A DNA stretch of 64,000 nt from Acinetobacter defluvii (lineage in GTDB: Bacteria > Pseudomonadota > Gammaproteobacteria > Pseudomonadales > Moraxellaceae): NCBI RefSeq assembly GCF_001704615.3, contig NZ_CP029397.2:3100001-3164000 (forward strand). The letters run 5' to 3'. The notes under the pieces are model-generated. The model was not told where the DNA came from and ran no database searches. It saw nothing but the letters and a program-made list of their open reading frames with translations. Shown piece after piece: positions 9,701 through 19,418 of this stretch; positions within the stretch are counted from its first letter, which is position 1, and every line of letters starts with the position of its first letter. The position numbers were made by a program, and so were the translations under genes.

Positions 9701-11416
9701 ATGGTGTTACAACAAGGTTCGCCGAAGTTTTCGGGATTTATTCGTCGCTTAGTCGATGACGGTGTTCTTTCTGCGCAGCAAATGCAGTCTGCCTTAGACA
9801 ATGCCAAAAAAAACAAGCTTAATATTGTGGCTTATTTAATCGAATATGCAAATTTAAAACCTTTACAGTTGGCTGAGACCATTGCTTTAGAGTTTGCAGA
9901 ACCGTTATTTGACTTAGATAGCTTTGATAGTGTGCAATTTCCCAAAGAGGTCATTGAAAGTAATCTCTTACATAAACACTTAATGTTACCCTTGGTTCAA
10001 CATGGCAATGTTTTATATATCGCAATCAGCGACCCAACCAATATTGAAGCGCTTGATGCAGCACGTTTTAATAGCCGCTTAAATATCGAAGTGGTGATTG
10101 TAGAGCATCATAAACTTCTAAAATGTTTAGAAAAATATTTTACAGAAGAAACCAATTTTGATTTTGGTGGAGATGATATTGATGTTGATATTATTTCAAC
10201 AGATGAATCCAACACGCCTAGCGATCAAGATGATCAACCCTCTGAAGATGAAGCGCCTATTGTCAAATATATCAATAAGTTACTTATTGATGCAATTCGT
10301 ATGGGTGCCTCTGATTTACATTTTGAACCTTATGAAAAATCTTATCGAGTTCGTTACCGTGTAGATGGTGTACTCAGAAGCATTACCAATCCTCCACTAC
10401 AATTGGCGACACGTTTGGCATCACGTTTAAAAGTCATGTCACAAATGGACATATCAGAGAAGCGTATTCCTCAAGATGGTCGTATTAAGCTCAAGCTCTC
10501 TAAAACCAAAGCCATTGACTTTCGTGTTAACTCACTTCCTACTTTATTTGGCGAAAAGCTTGTACTGCGTATTTTAGATCCATCCAGTGCGATGCTAGGG
10601 ATTGATGCGCTGGGTTATGAGGAAGAGCAAAAAGCTTTGTTTATGGAAGCCTTAGAAAAACCTCAAGGCATGTTACTCATTACAGGTCCTACAGGTTCAG
10701 GTAAAACGGTTTCCTTATATACGGGTTTAAACATTCTGAATACAGAAAGTTCAAATATTTCGACAGCCGAAGACCCTGTGGAAATTAACTTAGAAGGGAT
10801 TAACCAAGTCAACGTCAATCCTAAAGTTGGTCTTACCTTCTCGGTAGCTTTAAAATCTTTTTTACGTCAGGATCCAGACATTATCATGGTCGGGGAGATT
10901 CGAGACTTAGAAACTGCAGAAATTGCGATTAAAGCCGCACAAACTGGGCACATGGTGATGTCTACACTACACACCAATAGTGCGCCAGAAACATTAACAC
11001 GTTTAAGAAATATGGGAGTTCCCTCCTTTAATATCGCAACATCAGTCAATCTTGTGATCGCACAGCGTTTAGCACGTCGTCTATGTCCACATTGTAAAGC
11101 ACCCATTGAAATTCCTAAAAATAGCTTATTGGAAATGGGCTTTACTGAGGAAGACATTGCCCATCCAGATTTTCAAATTTTTCAACCTGTCGGATGTCCA
11201 GAATGCCGTGAAGGCTATAAAGGACGAGTTGGGGTTTATGAAGTCATGAAAGTAACACCTGAAATTTCAAAAATTATTATGGAGGATGGTAATGCGCTTG
11301 AAATTGCAGCAGCATCTGAAAAACTGGGGTTTAATAATTTGCGACGTTCAGGTCTTATCAAAGTCATGAATGGTCTAACATCTCTACAAGAAATTAATCG
11401 CGTTACGAGCGAATAA
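9701..11416 (+). CDS. pilB: Type IV pilus assembly ATPase PilB
   Basis: A 571-residue extension ATPase of the GspE/PilB family that powers pilin polymerisation at the inner membrane. An N-terminal GspE_N domain (about 10-145) is followed by an acidic linker (150-185). The ATPase domain has Walker A GPTGSGKT at 329-336, the Asp-box/Walker B region DPDIIMVGEIRD (391-402) and a His box (GHMVMSTLHTN). A C-terminal zinc site has CPHC (462-465) and CPEC near 500. The frame is open 19 codons upstream, but MVLQQGSPKFSGF at 9701 fits the family start. First gene of pilBCD-coaE. Confidence 0.96.
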   Translation: MVLQQGSPKFSGFIRRLVDDGVLSAQQMQSALDNAKKNKLNIVAYLIEYANLKPLQLAETIALEFAEPLFDLDSFDSVQFPKEVIESNLLHKHLMLPLVQHGNVLYIAISDPTNIEALDAARFNSRLNIEVVIVEHHKLLKCLEKYFTEETNFDFGGDDIDVDIISTDESNTPSDQDDQPSEDEAPIVKYINKLLIDAIRMGASDLHFEPYEKSYRVRYRVDGVLRSITNPPLQLATRLASRLKVMSQMDISEKRIPQDGRIKLKLSKTKAIDFRVNSLPTLFGEKLVLRILDPSSAMLGIDALGYEEEQKALFMEALEKPQGMLLITGPTGSGKTVSLYTGLNILNTESSNISTAEDPVEINLEGINQVNVNPKVGLTFSVALKSFLRQDPDIIMVGEIRDLETAEIAIKAAQTGHMVMSTLHTNSAPETLTRLRNMGVPSFNIATSVNLVIAQRLARRLCPHCKAPIEIPKNSLLEMGFTEEDIAHPDFQIFQPVGCPECREGYKGRVGVYEVMKVTPEISKIIMEDGNALEIAAASEKLGFNNLRRSGLIKVMNGLTSLQEINRVTSE

Positions 11417-11442
11417 ACAAAATACAAAAAGGAAATAGAGCT

Positions 11443-12669
11443 ATGGCAGTCAAAAAAGCGCAAATGATGCCAACATTTATTTATGATGGGGTTGATCGTA
11501 AAGGGGTTAAAATCAAAGGGGAGTTGCCTGCACGCAACATGGCTTTAGCAAAAGTGACATTAAGAAAACAAGGCATTAACATTAAAACTATTCGAGAGAA
11601 GAAGAAAAATATTTTTGAAGGTTTAATGAAAAAGAAAGTTTCAACCTTAGACATTACTATTTTTACCCGTCAGCTTGCTACCATGATGAAAGCAGGTGTT
11701 CCGCTAGTTCAAAGCTTTGAGATAGTAGCCGAAGGTTTAGATAATCCGTCTATGCGTGAAGTTGTTTTAGGCATTAAAGGGGAGGTTGAAGGGGGTAATA
11801 CTTTTGCAGGGGCTTTAAAAAAATATCCTCAGCATTTTGACCGTTTATTTTGTTCACTGGTTGAGTCAGGTGAGCAATCTGGTGCGCTTGAAACCATGTT
11901 AGATCGTGTAGCAATCTATAAAGAAAAAAGCGAACTGTTAAAACAAAAAATTAAAAAAGCCATGAAGTATCCAATTGCTGTGATTGTTGTGGCAATTATC
12001 GTGACAATTATTTTGATGGTTAAAGTTGTTCCTGTCTTCCAAGATTTGTTCTCCTCTTTTGGTGCTGACCTCCCTGCTTTCACCCAAATGGTTGTTAATA
12101 TGTCCAAATGGATGCAAACATATTGGTTTATCCTTATTCTAGGAATTGGCGTAGCCATTACAGCATTTTTAGAAACCAAAAAACGGAGTAAAAAATTTCG
12201 CGATTTCCTAGATAAAGCAGCATTAAAAGCCCCTATTTTTGGTGACTTGGTCTATAAAGCAATTATTGCACGTTATAGCCGTACACTTGCTACTACTTTT
12301 GCAGCCGGTGTCCCCTTGATTGATGCCCTAGAATCTACAGCAGGTGCAACCAATAATGTGGTGTATGAAGAAGCCGTCATGAAAATTCGTGATGACGTGG
12401 CGACTGGTCAGCAATTACAATTTGCTATGCGACTTACCAATAAATTCCCATCGATGGCGATCCAAATGGTTGCGATTGGCGAAGAATCTGGTTCTCTAGA
12501 TACGATGTTAGATAAGGTCGCAACGCATTTTGAAAATGAAGTGGACAATGCTGTAGATGGTTTAACCTCTATGATGGAGCCCTTAATTATGGCGGTATTG
12601 GGTGTACTTGTGGGCGGTCTCGTGATCGCAATGTACCTTCCAATTTTCCAACTAGGTTCAGTAGTCTAA
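11443..12669 (+). CDS. pilC: Type IV pilus inner-membrane platform protein PilC
   Basis: A 408-residue member of the GspF/PilC family. Two type II secretion F domains (about 70-195 and 275-395) each carry the conserved signature: FTRQLATMMKAGVPLVQSFE, then YSRTLATTFAAGVPLIDALE. Three membrane helices are visible, near 175-195, 225-245 and 380-400. It works with PilB to drive pilus extension. It lies 26 bases after pilB and overlaps pilD by one base. Confidence 0.96.
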   Translation: MAVKKAQMMPTFIYDGVDRKGVKIKGELPARNMALAKVTLRKQGINIKTIREKKKNIFEGLMKKKVSTLDITIFTRQLATMMKAGVPLVQSFEIVAEGLDNPSMREVVLGIKGEVEGGNTFAGALKKYPQHFDRLFCSLVESGEQSGALETMLDRVAIYKEKSELLKQKIKKAMKYPIAVIVVAIIVTIILMVKVVPVFQDLFSSFGADLPAFTQMVVNMSKWMQTYWFILILGIGVAITAFLETKKRSKKFRDFLDKAALKAPIFGDLVYKAIIARYSRTLATTFAAGVPLIDALESTAGATNNVVYEEAVMKIRDDVATGQQLQFAMRLTNKFPSMAIQMVAIGEESGSLDTMLDKVATHFENEVDNAVDGLTSMMEPLIMAVLGVLVGGLVIAMYLPIFQLGSVV

Positions 12670-13529
12670 TGACTGATATTCTTAATTATTTCATTACAAC
12701 ACCCAGTGCACTTTATCTTGTCATTGCCGTACTGGGTTTATGCATTGGTAGTTTTTTAAATGTGGTGATCTATCGCACACCGAAAATGATGGAACAAGAA
12801 TGGCATCAAGAATGCCAACTCTTACTCCACCCTGAACAAGCGATTATTGAGCACAGTAAACTTACTTTAAGCACACCTGCTTCTACTTGCCCAAAATGCA
12901 AATCACCAATTCATTGGTATCAAAATATTCCTGTACTAAGTTGGTTATTCCTTAAAGGAAAATGTGGTAGTTGCCAAAACCCGATTAGCATTCGCTATCC
13001 ATTTGTCGAGCTATTAACTGCATGCTGTTCACTTTTGGTTGTGGCTGTTTACGGCCCTACACTTGCGATGTTGTTTGGTTTAATCCTAACTTGGACACTG
13101 ATTGCTTTAACTTTTATTGATTTTGATACACAGTTATTACCTGATCGCTTGACCTTACCTCTTGCTGCACTTGGTTTAGGCGTGAATAGCTTTGCGATTT
13201 ATACCTCTGCAAATGCAGCAATTTGGGGATATATCCTAGGCTTTTTATGCTTATGGGTGGTCTATTATGTATTTAAGCTCATTACGGGCAAAGAAGGCAT
13301 GGGCTATGGCGATTTTAAATTACTCGCTGCACTAGGGGCGTGGATGGGTCCTCTTCTGTTACCTCTTATCGTGCTTCTATCCTCTTTGGTTGGTGCAATT
13401 ATTGGAATTATTTTACTCAAAGTCCGTAAAGAAAATCAGCCTTTTGCATTTGGTCCTTACATCGCAATTGCGGGGTGGATTGCTTTTTTATGGGGCGAGC
13501 AAATTATGAAAGTCTATTTAGGTCAATAA
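12669..13529 (+). CDS. pilD: Prepilin peptidase/N-methyltransferase PilD
   Basis: A 286-residue bifunctional membrane enzyme that cleaves the leader of type IV prepilins and methylates the new N-terminus. Two zinc-type pairs (CPKC 74-77, CGSC 99-102) lie in the cytoplasmic loop. The aspartyl protease motifs are IDFDTQLLPD (catalytic Asp near 151) and GMGYGDFK (Asp215). About eight membrane spans are visible. The start overlaps the pilC stop. Besides pilins it would also serve type II secretion pseudopilins if present. Confidence 0.96.
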   Translation: MTDILNYFITTPSALYLVIAVLGLCIGSFLNVVIYRTPKMMEQEWHQECQLLLHPEQAIIEHSKLTLSTPASTCPKCKSPIHWYQNIPVLSWLFLKGKCGSCQNPISIRYPFVELLTACCSLLVVAVYGPTLAMLFGLILTWTLIALTFIDFDTQLLPDRLTLPLAALGLGVNSFAIYTSANAAIWGYILGFLCLWVVYYVFKLITGKEGMGYGDFKLLAALGAWMGPLLLPLIVLLSSLVGAIIGIILLKVRKENQPFAFGPYIAIAGWIAFLWGEQIMKVYLGQ

Positions 13530-13541
13530 AAAGGTAAAAAA

Positions 13542-14138
13542 ATGAAGTTTGTGTTGGGTTTAACAGGTGGAATTGGTAGTGGTAAAACCGCAGCAACACA
13601 ATGGTTTGAAACGCAAGGTATCCAAGTTATTGATGCGGATATTGTGGCTCGAGAAATCGTAGCGAAAGGTCAACCCGCATTGCTACAAATTGTAGAAAGT
13701 TTTGGTGAATGGGTGCTTTTAGACAATGGCGAACTTGATCGTCGTGCATTACGTGAGCATATTTTTAAAGACTCGACGGCTCGCCATACATTAGAAGCAA
13801 TTACCCACCCTGCCATTCGTATATCGATTATTCAGCAACTCCAAGCCGCTACAAGCCCTTATGCGATTTTAGTTTCCCCCCTCTTATTTGAAACCAACCA
13901 ACATAAACTCACGCAACATACGCTATTGATTGATGCTACTGAAGAATTACAAATTTTCCGAGCATCACAACGTGATGGGCAAAATATAGAACAGATTAAA
14001 AATATTATTGCTGCTCAAATGCCACGCACTGAAAAGCAAAAACTTGCCGATGATATTGTGCTGAATGATGGGCATCTTGACTATTTATACGCACATTTAA
14101 CACCTTTGCATGAAAAATATCTCAAAATGGCTGAGTAA
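13542..14138 (+). CDS. coaE: Dephospho-CoA kinase
   Basis: A 198-residue enzyme for the last step of CoA synthesis, phosphorylating the 3'-hydroxyl of dephospho-CoA. The P-loop GGIGSGKT is at 9-16, followed by the conserved DADIVAREIV and SPLLFETN. It lies 12 bases after pilD, the same pilD-coaE order as in Pseudomonas. The usual next gene, yacG, is absent. The neighbour here is a convergent EamA transporter. Confidence 0.96.
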   Translation: MKFVLGLTGGIGSGKTAATQWFETQGIQVIDADIVAREIVAKGQPALLQIVESFGEWVLLDNGELDRRALREHIFKDSTARHTLEAITHPAIRISIIQQLQAATSPYAILVSPLLFETNQHKLTQHTLLIDATEELQIFRASQRDGQNIEQIKNIIAAQMPRTEKQKLADDIVLNDGHLDYLYAHLTPLHEKYLKMAE

Positions 14139-14201
14139 TTTTTTACTTTAAAATAACTTAAAATTCATCATTTTTTAATTTATGAATTGCCTAATCAACA
14201 C

Positions 14202-15122
14202 TTATTGTTTATTTTTCTGCTGCTCTAATTGCGCTTGTAAACTGTCTTTACGTCCTAGCCAACGCCAAGGTTGTAATGCTCCTATTCCCATACCAATCAA
14301 ACCACAAACTATTGCCAAACTTAGAGGCTCATTCAAGAGCGGCACCGCAATAATTGCGGCAATAAAAGGGGCTAAAGTCACAATACTTCCTGTCTGAAAT
14401 GCACCTAACCGCTTAATTGCCTCCACATAAGCCAATGTCGCCACAATCACCACAAAAACACCATGAAAAATGGTTTGCATCACTAAATGAGGCAATGTTG
14501 CTTGATCTAAATGTTTGGGCAAAAATAGCAAATAAATCGGCACATATACGAGTGCTGACCAAATCGCAACACCTGCCATACTATGCCACGCTGATAATTT
14601 CCATTGCTTTAACAGAACGGTAAATATGCCCCACCACACCGCACTCAAGAAAAATAAAGCATCCCCAAAACTAAAAGCAACACCTGTTTCTTGATACATT
14701 AAATAGCTCATAGCTGCAATTGCACTGAGCATAATGCTGAGACTAAGCCATGTGTGCCGATCAAAAGGTTGTTTAAATAAAAAATATGCAGCTAACGCTG
14801 TACACAAAGGCAAACAGCCATTTAAAAAAATAGCTGCATGTGCAGCAGGTACATAATGAAAAGCGCTATAAGATGTTAAGCAATAAGTCACGCCACCTAA
14901 CATGGCCAAAATAAAAGGCTCTTTTTTCCATAAAAAAGCCGTATCTTTTTTATAAATCAGAATCGGCATCAAAATACAAAATGCCAAACTAAAACGCAAT
15001 GCAGTAATATCCCAAGGACTGATATGCCATAGCGCATTCAGCCTTGATGTGATTGTAAAACCTCCCCAAATACACATGGTAATTGCTACAAAGACATAGC
15101 CTTGCGTACGTGAGGTCATCAT
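14202..15122 (-). CDS. EamA/DMT family transporter
   Basis: A 306-residue membrane protein with about ten hydrophobic spans arranged as two EamA repeats (about 8-140 and 155-290), the topology of drug/metabolite exporters. The start GYVFVAITMCIWGGFTITSR and the PAAHAAIFLNGCLPL segment fit this family. The substrate cannot be read from the sequence; related proteins export amino acids, metabolites or dyes. The gene converges on coaE and has 40 bases before the rlmB stop. No regulator is encoded beside it. Confidence 0.85.
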   Translation of the reverse strand: MMTSRTQGYVFVAITMCIWGGFTITSRLNALWHISPWDITALRFSLAFCILMPILIYKKDTAFLWKKEPFILAMLGGVTYCLTSYSAFHYVPAAHAAIFLNGCLPLCTALAAYFLFKQPFDRHTWLSLSIMLSAIAAMSYLMYQETGVAFSFGDALFFLSAVWWGIFTVLLKQWKLSAWHSMAGVAIWSALVYVPIYLLFLPKHLDQATLPHLVMQTIFHGVFVVIVATLAYVEAIKRLGAFQTGSIVTLAPFIAAIIAVPLLNEPLSLAIVCGLIGMGIGALQPWRWLGRKDSLQAQLEQQKNKQ

Positions 15123-15162
15123 GATCTTTCTCGAATTTTAACAATAAATGGGAATATATAGG

Positions 15163-15915
15163 TTAATCAGCTTGACGTTGACGACATGCTTCGTAGAGTG
15201 CCATACCCGTAGCCACACTGACATTCAAACTTTGTAAATTTCCCGACATCGGAATAAATACAGTCTGATCACATTGTGATTGGGTAATTGGGCGCAAACC
15301 TGTATCTTCTGCTCCCATCACCACACAGACAGGCGTACCAGTAAAATCAAACTGCTGAATTGGCATTGCCTTTTCATCTAGCATTGTACCCACCACACGC
15401 ACATTAAAATCTTGTTTGATTTGCCCCAAAGTACGTGCCAAATTGGTCACTTGGATAAATTTCACTTTTTCCGCACCACCTGCTGCAACCTTACGTGCAG
15501 TGGGAGTCAAACTTGCTGAACGATCACGTGGCACAATCACTGCAGCCACACCCATTGCTGCTGCTGTACGGATACATGCACCTAGGTTATGCGGATCAGT
15601 GATTTGATCAAGTGCCAATAACAAAGGTTGCTGACTACTCTGTAAAAGCTGATCTAAATCTTTTTCATTTAAGCTTGGATGTGGACGTACTGCCGCCACT
15701 ACACCTTGATGAAAAGGCAATCCTGCTAATTTCTCCAAGGTATCTCGACTGGCTTTTTGAATGCTAATACCAAAAGGCTCTGCCATTTGCAAAATATGTT
15801 GCAAACGCTGATCATCACGTCCTTTTAGGGTAAAAAGGGTTAAAACACGTTCTGGTTCCAACTCCAATAATGACTCAACTGAATGCACGCCATAATAATA
15901 TTCGGGCTTCGCCAT
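15163..15915 (-). CDS. rlmB: 23S rRNA (guanosine-2'-O-)-methyltransferase RlmB
   Basis: A 250-residue SpoU-family enzyme that methylates G2251 of 23S rRNA. The N-terminal substrate-binding domain (YYGVHSVESLLELEPERVLT) is followed by the SPOUT trefoil-knot domain with DQITDPHNLGACIRTAAAMG, VVGTMLDEKA, VVMGAEDTGLR and the C-terminal IPMSGNLQSLNVSVATGM signature. Length matches E. coli RlmB. Its downstream neighbour is the EamA gene on the same strand. Confidence 0.95.
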   Translation of the reverse strand: MAKPEYYYGVHSVESLLELEPERVLTLFTLKGRDDQRLQHILQMAEPFGISIQKASRDTLEKLAGLPFHQGVVAAVRPHPSLNEKDLDQLLQSSQQPLLLALDQITDPHNLGACIRTAAAMGVAAVIVPRDRSASLTPTARKVAAGGAEKVKFIQVTNLARTLGQIKQDFNVRVVGTMLDEKAMPIQQFDFTGTPVCVVMGAEDTGLRPITQSQCDQTVFIPMSGNLQSLNVSVATGMALYEACRQRQAD

Positions 15916-15954
15916 GAGCGACCTCTAAATAATTAAAATCGAGAATAGAAAAGA

Positions 15955-15985
15955 AAAATCCTGCAAAGCCAACTTTACAGGATTT
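15955..15985 (-). terminator. Terminator of ppnP
   Basis: An imperfect stem (AAATCCTG paired with CAGGATTT, inner AAAG/CTTT) is followed, reading leftward, by TTTTTC. It lies between the ppnP stop and the rlmB start, so rlmB probably has its own promoter or relies on read-through. Confidence 0.6.
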
Positions 15986-16054
15986 CATGATGTGCTTAGT
16001 TTAACCGATTTAAGCTTTAAATGCCTTGCTTATCTTCGATTGAGTCAACTTTGC

Positions 16055-16378
16055 CTAGCCTTCTAAGTGGCAGACATAGTCGAGGACGTCATCTGTTTCA
16101 ATTTTGAAACGGCTATTACCAGGCACATAAAAAGACTGTCCTGCACGGAATAATTCACTTTCCGCATTGTCGGCAATTTTTACGCGACATTCACCAGAAA
16201 TAATTTCCATACGCTCAGGCACATGCGTTTCAAAAGTCAGTGCTTCTTCAGTCGGTAAAATTACGCCTAGTGTTTTTTTCGTTCCATCTTCAAACTGTAC
16301 TGTGTGGCTAATACATAAACCACCAAAATAAACGTTTGATTTTTTTATCACTGATACATGATCAAACTGAGTAGGCAT
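16055..16378 (-). CDS. ppnP: Pyrimidine/purine nucleoside phosphorylase (YaiE/PpnP family)
   Basis: A 107-residue single-domain cupin of the DUF1255 family; the E. coli homologue cleaves nucleosides by phosphorolysis. Key stretches are [40 protein letters not shown] and the cupin motif [20 protein letters not shown]. The start at 16378 is preferred over an upstream Met at 16402, because a TGGAGAA ribosome site lies 7 bases before it and the protein then begins [10 protein letters not shown] as family members do. Divergent from recN. Confidence 0.9.
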
Positions 16379-16648
16379 GCGTATTCTCCAGATAATGCGC
16401 ATTAAAATTATGATGTTCGACCTAGTTTAATTGTACTGCTCGAACTAATCAATCTCTTGTTTCAGCAAAATAATTTCGCTTCAAATAGACATTTCTTTAA
16501 AAGTTAAATTATCCAGAAAATCTCTATTTTTCACTAAATTTGCGCTAGAATACTCAAAATTCGTCATGATTTAAAACCTATTCAGACTTGTGACAAAAAC
16601 AAAACTTGACTATCTTAGAACTGAACTTTTCGCAGCTTGGATGCGTGT

Positions 16649-18310
16649 ATGCTGACACATTTAAATCTACTTAATTTTGCTTTGGCAGATAACCTTGCAA
16701 TTGATATTGAACAAGGTTTTAATGTTTTAACAGGTGAAACAGGCGCAGGAAAGTCATTGCTTTTAGATGCATTATCAGCATGTTTGGGTGAACGAACTGA
16801 TACCAATTATGTGCGTTATGGTGCTGAAAAAGCAGATGTGACCGCAGTATTTAGCTATCAAGAAAATAGTCCTGAAGATTTATGGTTAAAAACTCATGAG
16901 CTAGATGATGAATCAGGTGAAATTCATTTAAGACGTGTGATTTTTGCCACAGGGCGCAGCAAAGCATGGATCAACGGTCGTCCAAGTAGTTTGTCTGAGT
17001 TGAAAGAGATCGGGCGTTTATTGGTACAGCTGTATAGTCAGCACAGTCAGCAACAACTTTTAGAACCACCTTATCCTAAACATTGGTTAGACCGTTATAG
17101 TGATTTTCATCGCCCTGCCCAAGAGGTACGAGATGCTTATAGTACATGGCAAAAAAATATTAAAAATCATCAAGCAGCTTTAGATGCTCAAGCGACTCGT
17201 TTACAACGTATTGAAACTTTAGAGTTGCAACTTGAAGAACTTGAAGATGTGATTGCTATAGATTATAAAGAGATCGAACAAGAATTTGACCGCTTGAGTC
17301 ACCATGAACACATCATGCAAGACTGTAGCTATAGCCTGAATGTGTTAGACGAGTCCGAACAAAATATCACCAAAGAATTGTCTTCTATTTTACGTCGCAT
17401 CGAATCTCATTCTGGTCGTAGTGAGCAGCTTTCCGAAATTTATAATTCAATGTTAAATGCGCAAAGTGAATTAGAGGATGCAACATCCAACTTACGCCAA
17501 TTTATTGATCGACAGAGTTTTGATCCTGAACGCATGGAACAACTCAACTCACAATTAGAAATCTTTCATCGTTTAGCACGTAAATATCGCACGCAACCTG
17601 ATGAATTAAAAAAACAATATGAGGATTGGCAGCAAGAGCTACAACTGCTTCATCAGCTTGAAGATCCTGAAACTTTGGCTGAACAAGTTGAGCTTTCTCA
17701 TCAAGACTTTTTAAATAAAGCCCAACATTTAGACCAGATTCGTAGAGAAGCAGCGATTCCGCTTGCCAAACAACTCACCGAACAAGTGAAACAACTAGCA
17801 CTACCTGAAGCACATTTTGAATTTCGTTTTGACCCATTAGAGCAAGTTTCAGGCGAAGGACTAAGCTTTATTCAACTGCTCTTTACTGCCAATAAAGGGA
17901 TTCCTGCACAGCCACTAGCACGTGTGGCTTCGGGGGGTGAATTGTCACGTATTGCTTTGATTATGCAAGTAATGAATGCTGAAAAAACCGAATCTGAAGT
18001 TTTGGTTTTTGATGAAATTGATGTCGGTATCAGTGGTGGTACAGCAGAGATTGTGGGACGTTTATTGGCAAGTCTAGGCCAGCATGTACAAATTTTGTGT
18101 ATTACCCATCAAGCCCAAGTCGCAGCCCAATCAGACCAACATTTATTGGTGAAAAAATTACAAACTGACCCTGCAAGTAGTACCATCATTGAACTTGAAG
18201 AACAACAGCGTATTTTAGAATTGGCACGTATGACTGGCGGTGTAGAGATCAGTGAAACCACTTTGCAACATGCTAAACAATTGCGTCAACTTAAATTCCA
18301 ACATGCTTAA
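16649..18310 (+). CDS. recN: DNA repair protein RecN
   Basis: A 553-residue SMC-like ATPase acting early at DNA double-strand breaks. The Walker A motif GETGAGKS is at 29-36. Long coiled-coil arms run from about 150 to 370. The ABC signature LARVASGGELSRIALIMQVM and Walker B LVFDEIDVGISGGTA lie in the C-terminal third, followed by CITHQAQVAAQ. I chose the ATG at 16649 because MLTHLNLLNFALADNL matches the family start; a TTG four codons earlier is the alternative. I recognised no LexA-type operator upstream, as expected for Acinetobacter, which lacks LexA. Confidence 0.97.
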   Translation: MLTHLNLLNFALADNLAIDIEQGFNVLTGETGAGKSLLLDALSACLGERTDTNYVRYGAEKADVTAVFSYQENSPEDLWLKTHELDDESGEIHLRRVIFATGRSKAWINGRPSSLSELKEIGRLLVQLYSQHSQQQLLEPPYPKHWLDRYSDFHRPAQEVRDAYSTWQKNIKNHQAALDAQATRLQRIETLELQLEELEDVIAIDYKEIEQEFDRLSHHEHIMQDCSYSLNVLDESEQNITKELSSILRRIESHSGRSEQLSEIYNSMLNAQSELEDATSNLRQFIDRQSFDPERMEQLNSQLEIFHRLARKYRTQPDELKKQYEDWQQELQLLHQLEDPETLAEQVELSHQDFLNKAQHLDQIRREAAIPLAKQLTEQVKQLALPEAHFEFRFDPLEQVSGEGLSFIQLLFTANKGIPAQPLARVASGGELSRIALIMQVMNAEKTESEVLVFDEIDVGISGGTAEIVGRLLASLGQHVQILCITHQAQVAAQSDQHLLVKKLQTDPASSTIIELEEQQRILELARMTGGVEISETTLQHAKQLRQLKFQHA

Positions 18311-18331
18311 TTTAAATTCATTTTGAAAAAT

Positions 18332-18362
18332 AAAAAACCAGTGAATCATCTCACTGGTTTTT
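18332..18362. terminator. Bidirectional terminator between recN and the CsgG-like gene
   Basis: AACCAGTGA-ATCATC-TCACTGGTT flanked by A-run and T-run. It can end recN (plus strand) and the envelope operon (minus strand). Confidence 0.9.
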
Positions 18363-18380
18363 ATTATGAATTATCAAAAA

Positions 18381-19370
18381 TTACCACTTAATAGGCTTTT
18401 CACTTGAACCTGGTGTCATGTCATAGGTTGGAGTAAAGCTTGAACCTTGTGAACCATAGTTTGCATTTGGTTGTAGCTTTAAACCGACTAAAATTTCCTG
18501 ACTTAAATTTTGTGCCAAAGTTTCTGCACTGCTGTTATCTAAAGTATTATTTAACAGGTTTTGTACAGAGTTTTTCGGTAAAGCACGATTGAATGTGCCT
18601 GATGCAACTACTTTGCTGGTATTTGCTTCAATCACACGCCACGTTAAGCGTACTTGTTCAGCACCTTGATTTAAACCATACATGTGTTGTGAACTTGCCG
18701 CAGACAGATCATTGATACGCCCAACCAGTAAATAATCCGCACCAACTTTTTGCCCAATACGTGCCATCTCATGGGGTGCGCCATCCCATTGTAAAAATGC
18801 ATTTTCATATTGCATTTCATCAATATAATGACGATCCAACAAGCTCAATTGACCGGATTGCGCTAAATGATTGCCCAAAGCATCTGCCAATTCTTCGCTA
18901 AACTCGCCTGCTGAATCCGCTTGTACTGAGCGATTATTTTTTTCATAAAACTGAAATGGTAATACTGCAATACGTCTTAAATGTTGATCTTGCACAGTCG
19001 ATTGATATTGAACCACATGCGCACGAACACGTGCTCGATAGTTATTTTTTGAACCACTGACACTTAGTACTTGGAACTTCGTCACTGAGCCAGAGCCAAC
19101 ACTGTCCACACTAAACACAGGCGAAACCTTACCTGAATAGCTCCAATTATTGCCATTCATAGACATATTTACAGTTTCTTCAAGGTCTGCACGTGGCGAA
19201 ACTGTTGCACCATTTACCGACTGCACTGCCACCAAAAGTGCCTCAGAAATCGCTTGATGCTGTGTTGCACCACTCCCTGATGCTTCTTTTACCACTTCTT
19301 TTAATGCAGCAAATGCCGATGAGCATACACCTACAGCCAGCAACGCTGAAAATACAATTTTTTTCATCAT
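18381..19370 (-). CDS. Secreted FlgT-N/CsgG-like protein, function unknown
   Basis: 329 residues from the Met at 19370. A clear signal peptide (KKIVFSALLAVGVCSSAFA) comes first. The N-terminal half (EASGSGATQHQAISEALLVA, then NYRARVRAHVVQYQ) resembles FlgT-N/LPP20-type domains. The second half resembles CsgG-like domains: RRIAVLPFQFYEKN, then LADALGNHLAQSGQLSLLDR and GQKVGADYLLVGRINDLS. Such proteins act at the outer membrane or periplasm. The start has a CGAGAT ribosome site 7 bases upstream. It is the last gene of a four-gene operon with LpoB- and YcfL-like lipoproteins. It lacks a lipobox cysteine. The fold assignment is mine by pattern; the function is unknown. Confidence 0.7.
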   Translation of the reverse strand: MMKKIVFSALLAVGVCSSAFAALKEVVKEASGSGATQHQAISEALLVAVQSVNGATVSPRADLEETVNMSMNGNNWSYSGKVSPVFSVDSVGSGSVTKFQVLSVSGSKNNYRARVRAHVVQYQSTVQDQHLRRIAVLPFQFYEKNNRSVQADSAGEFSEELADALGNHLAQSGQLSLLDRHYIDEMQYENAFLQWDGAPHEMARIGQKVGADYLLVGRINDLSAASSQHMYGLNQGAEQVRLTWRVIEANTSKVVASGTFNRALPKNSVQNLLNNTLDNSSAETLAQNLSQEILVGLKLQPNANYGSQGSSFTPTYDMTPGSSEKPIKW

Positions 19371-19418
19371 TATGATTATCTCGTGCAACTGCTTGAAAAG
19401 CAGTTGCAACTTTATCGA

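Noticed and set aside
16608..16625. Possible SOS box before recN
   Set aside because: No LexA-type CTGT-N8-ACAG pattern is present, and Acinetobacter lacks LexA.
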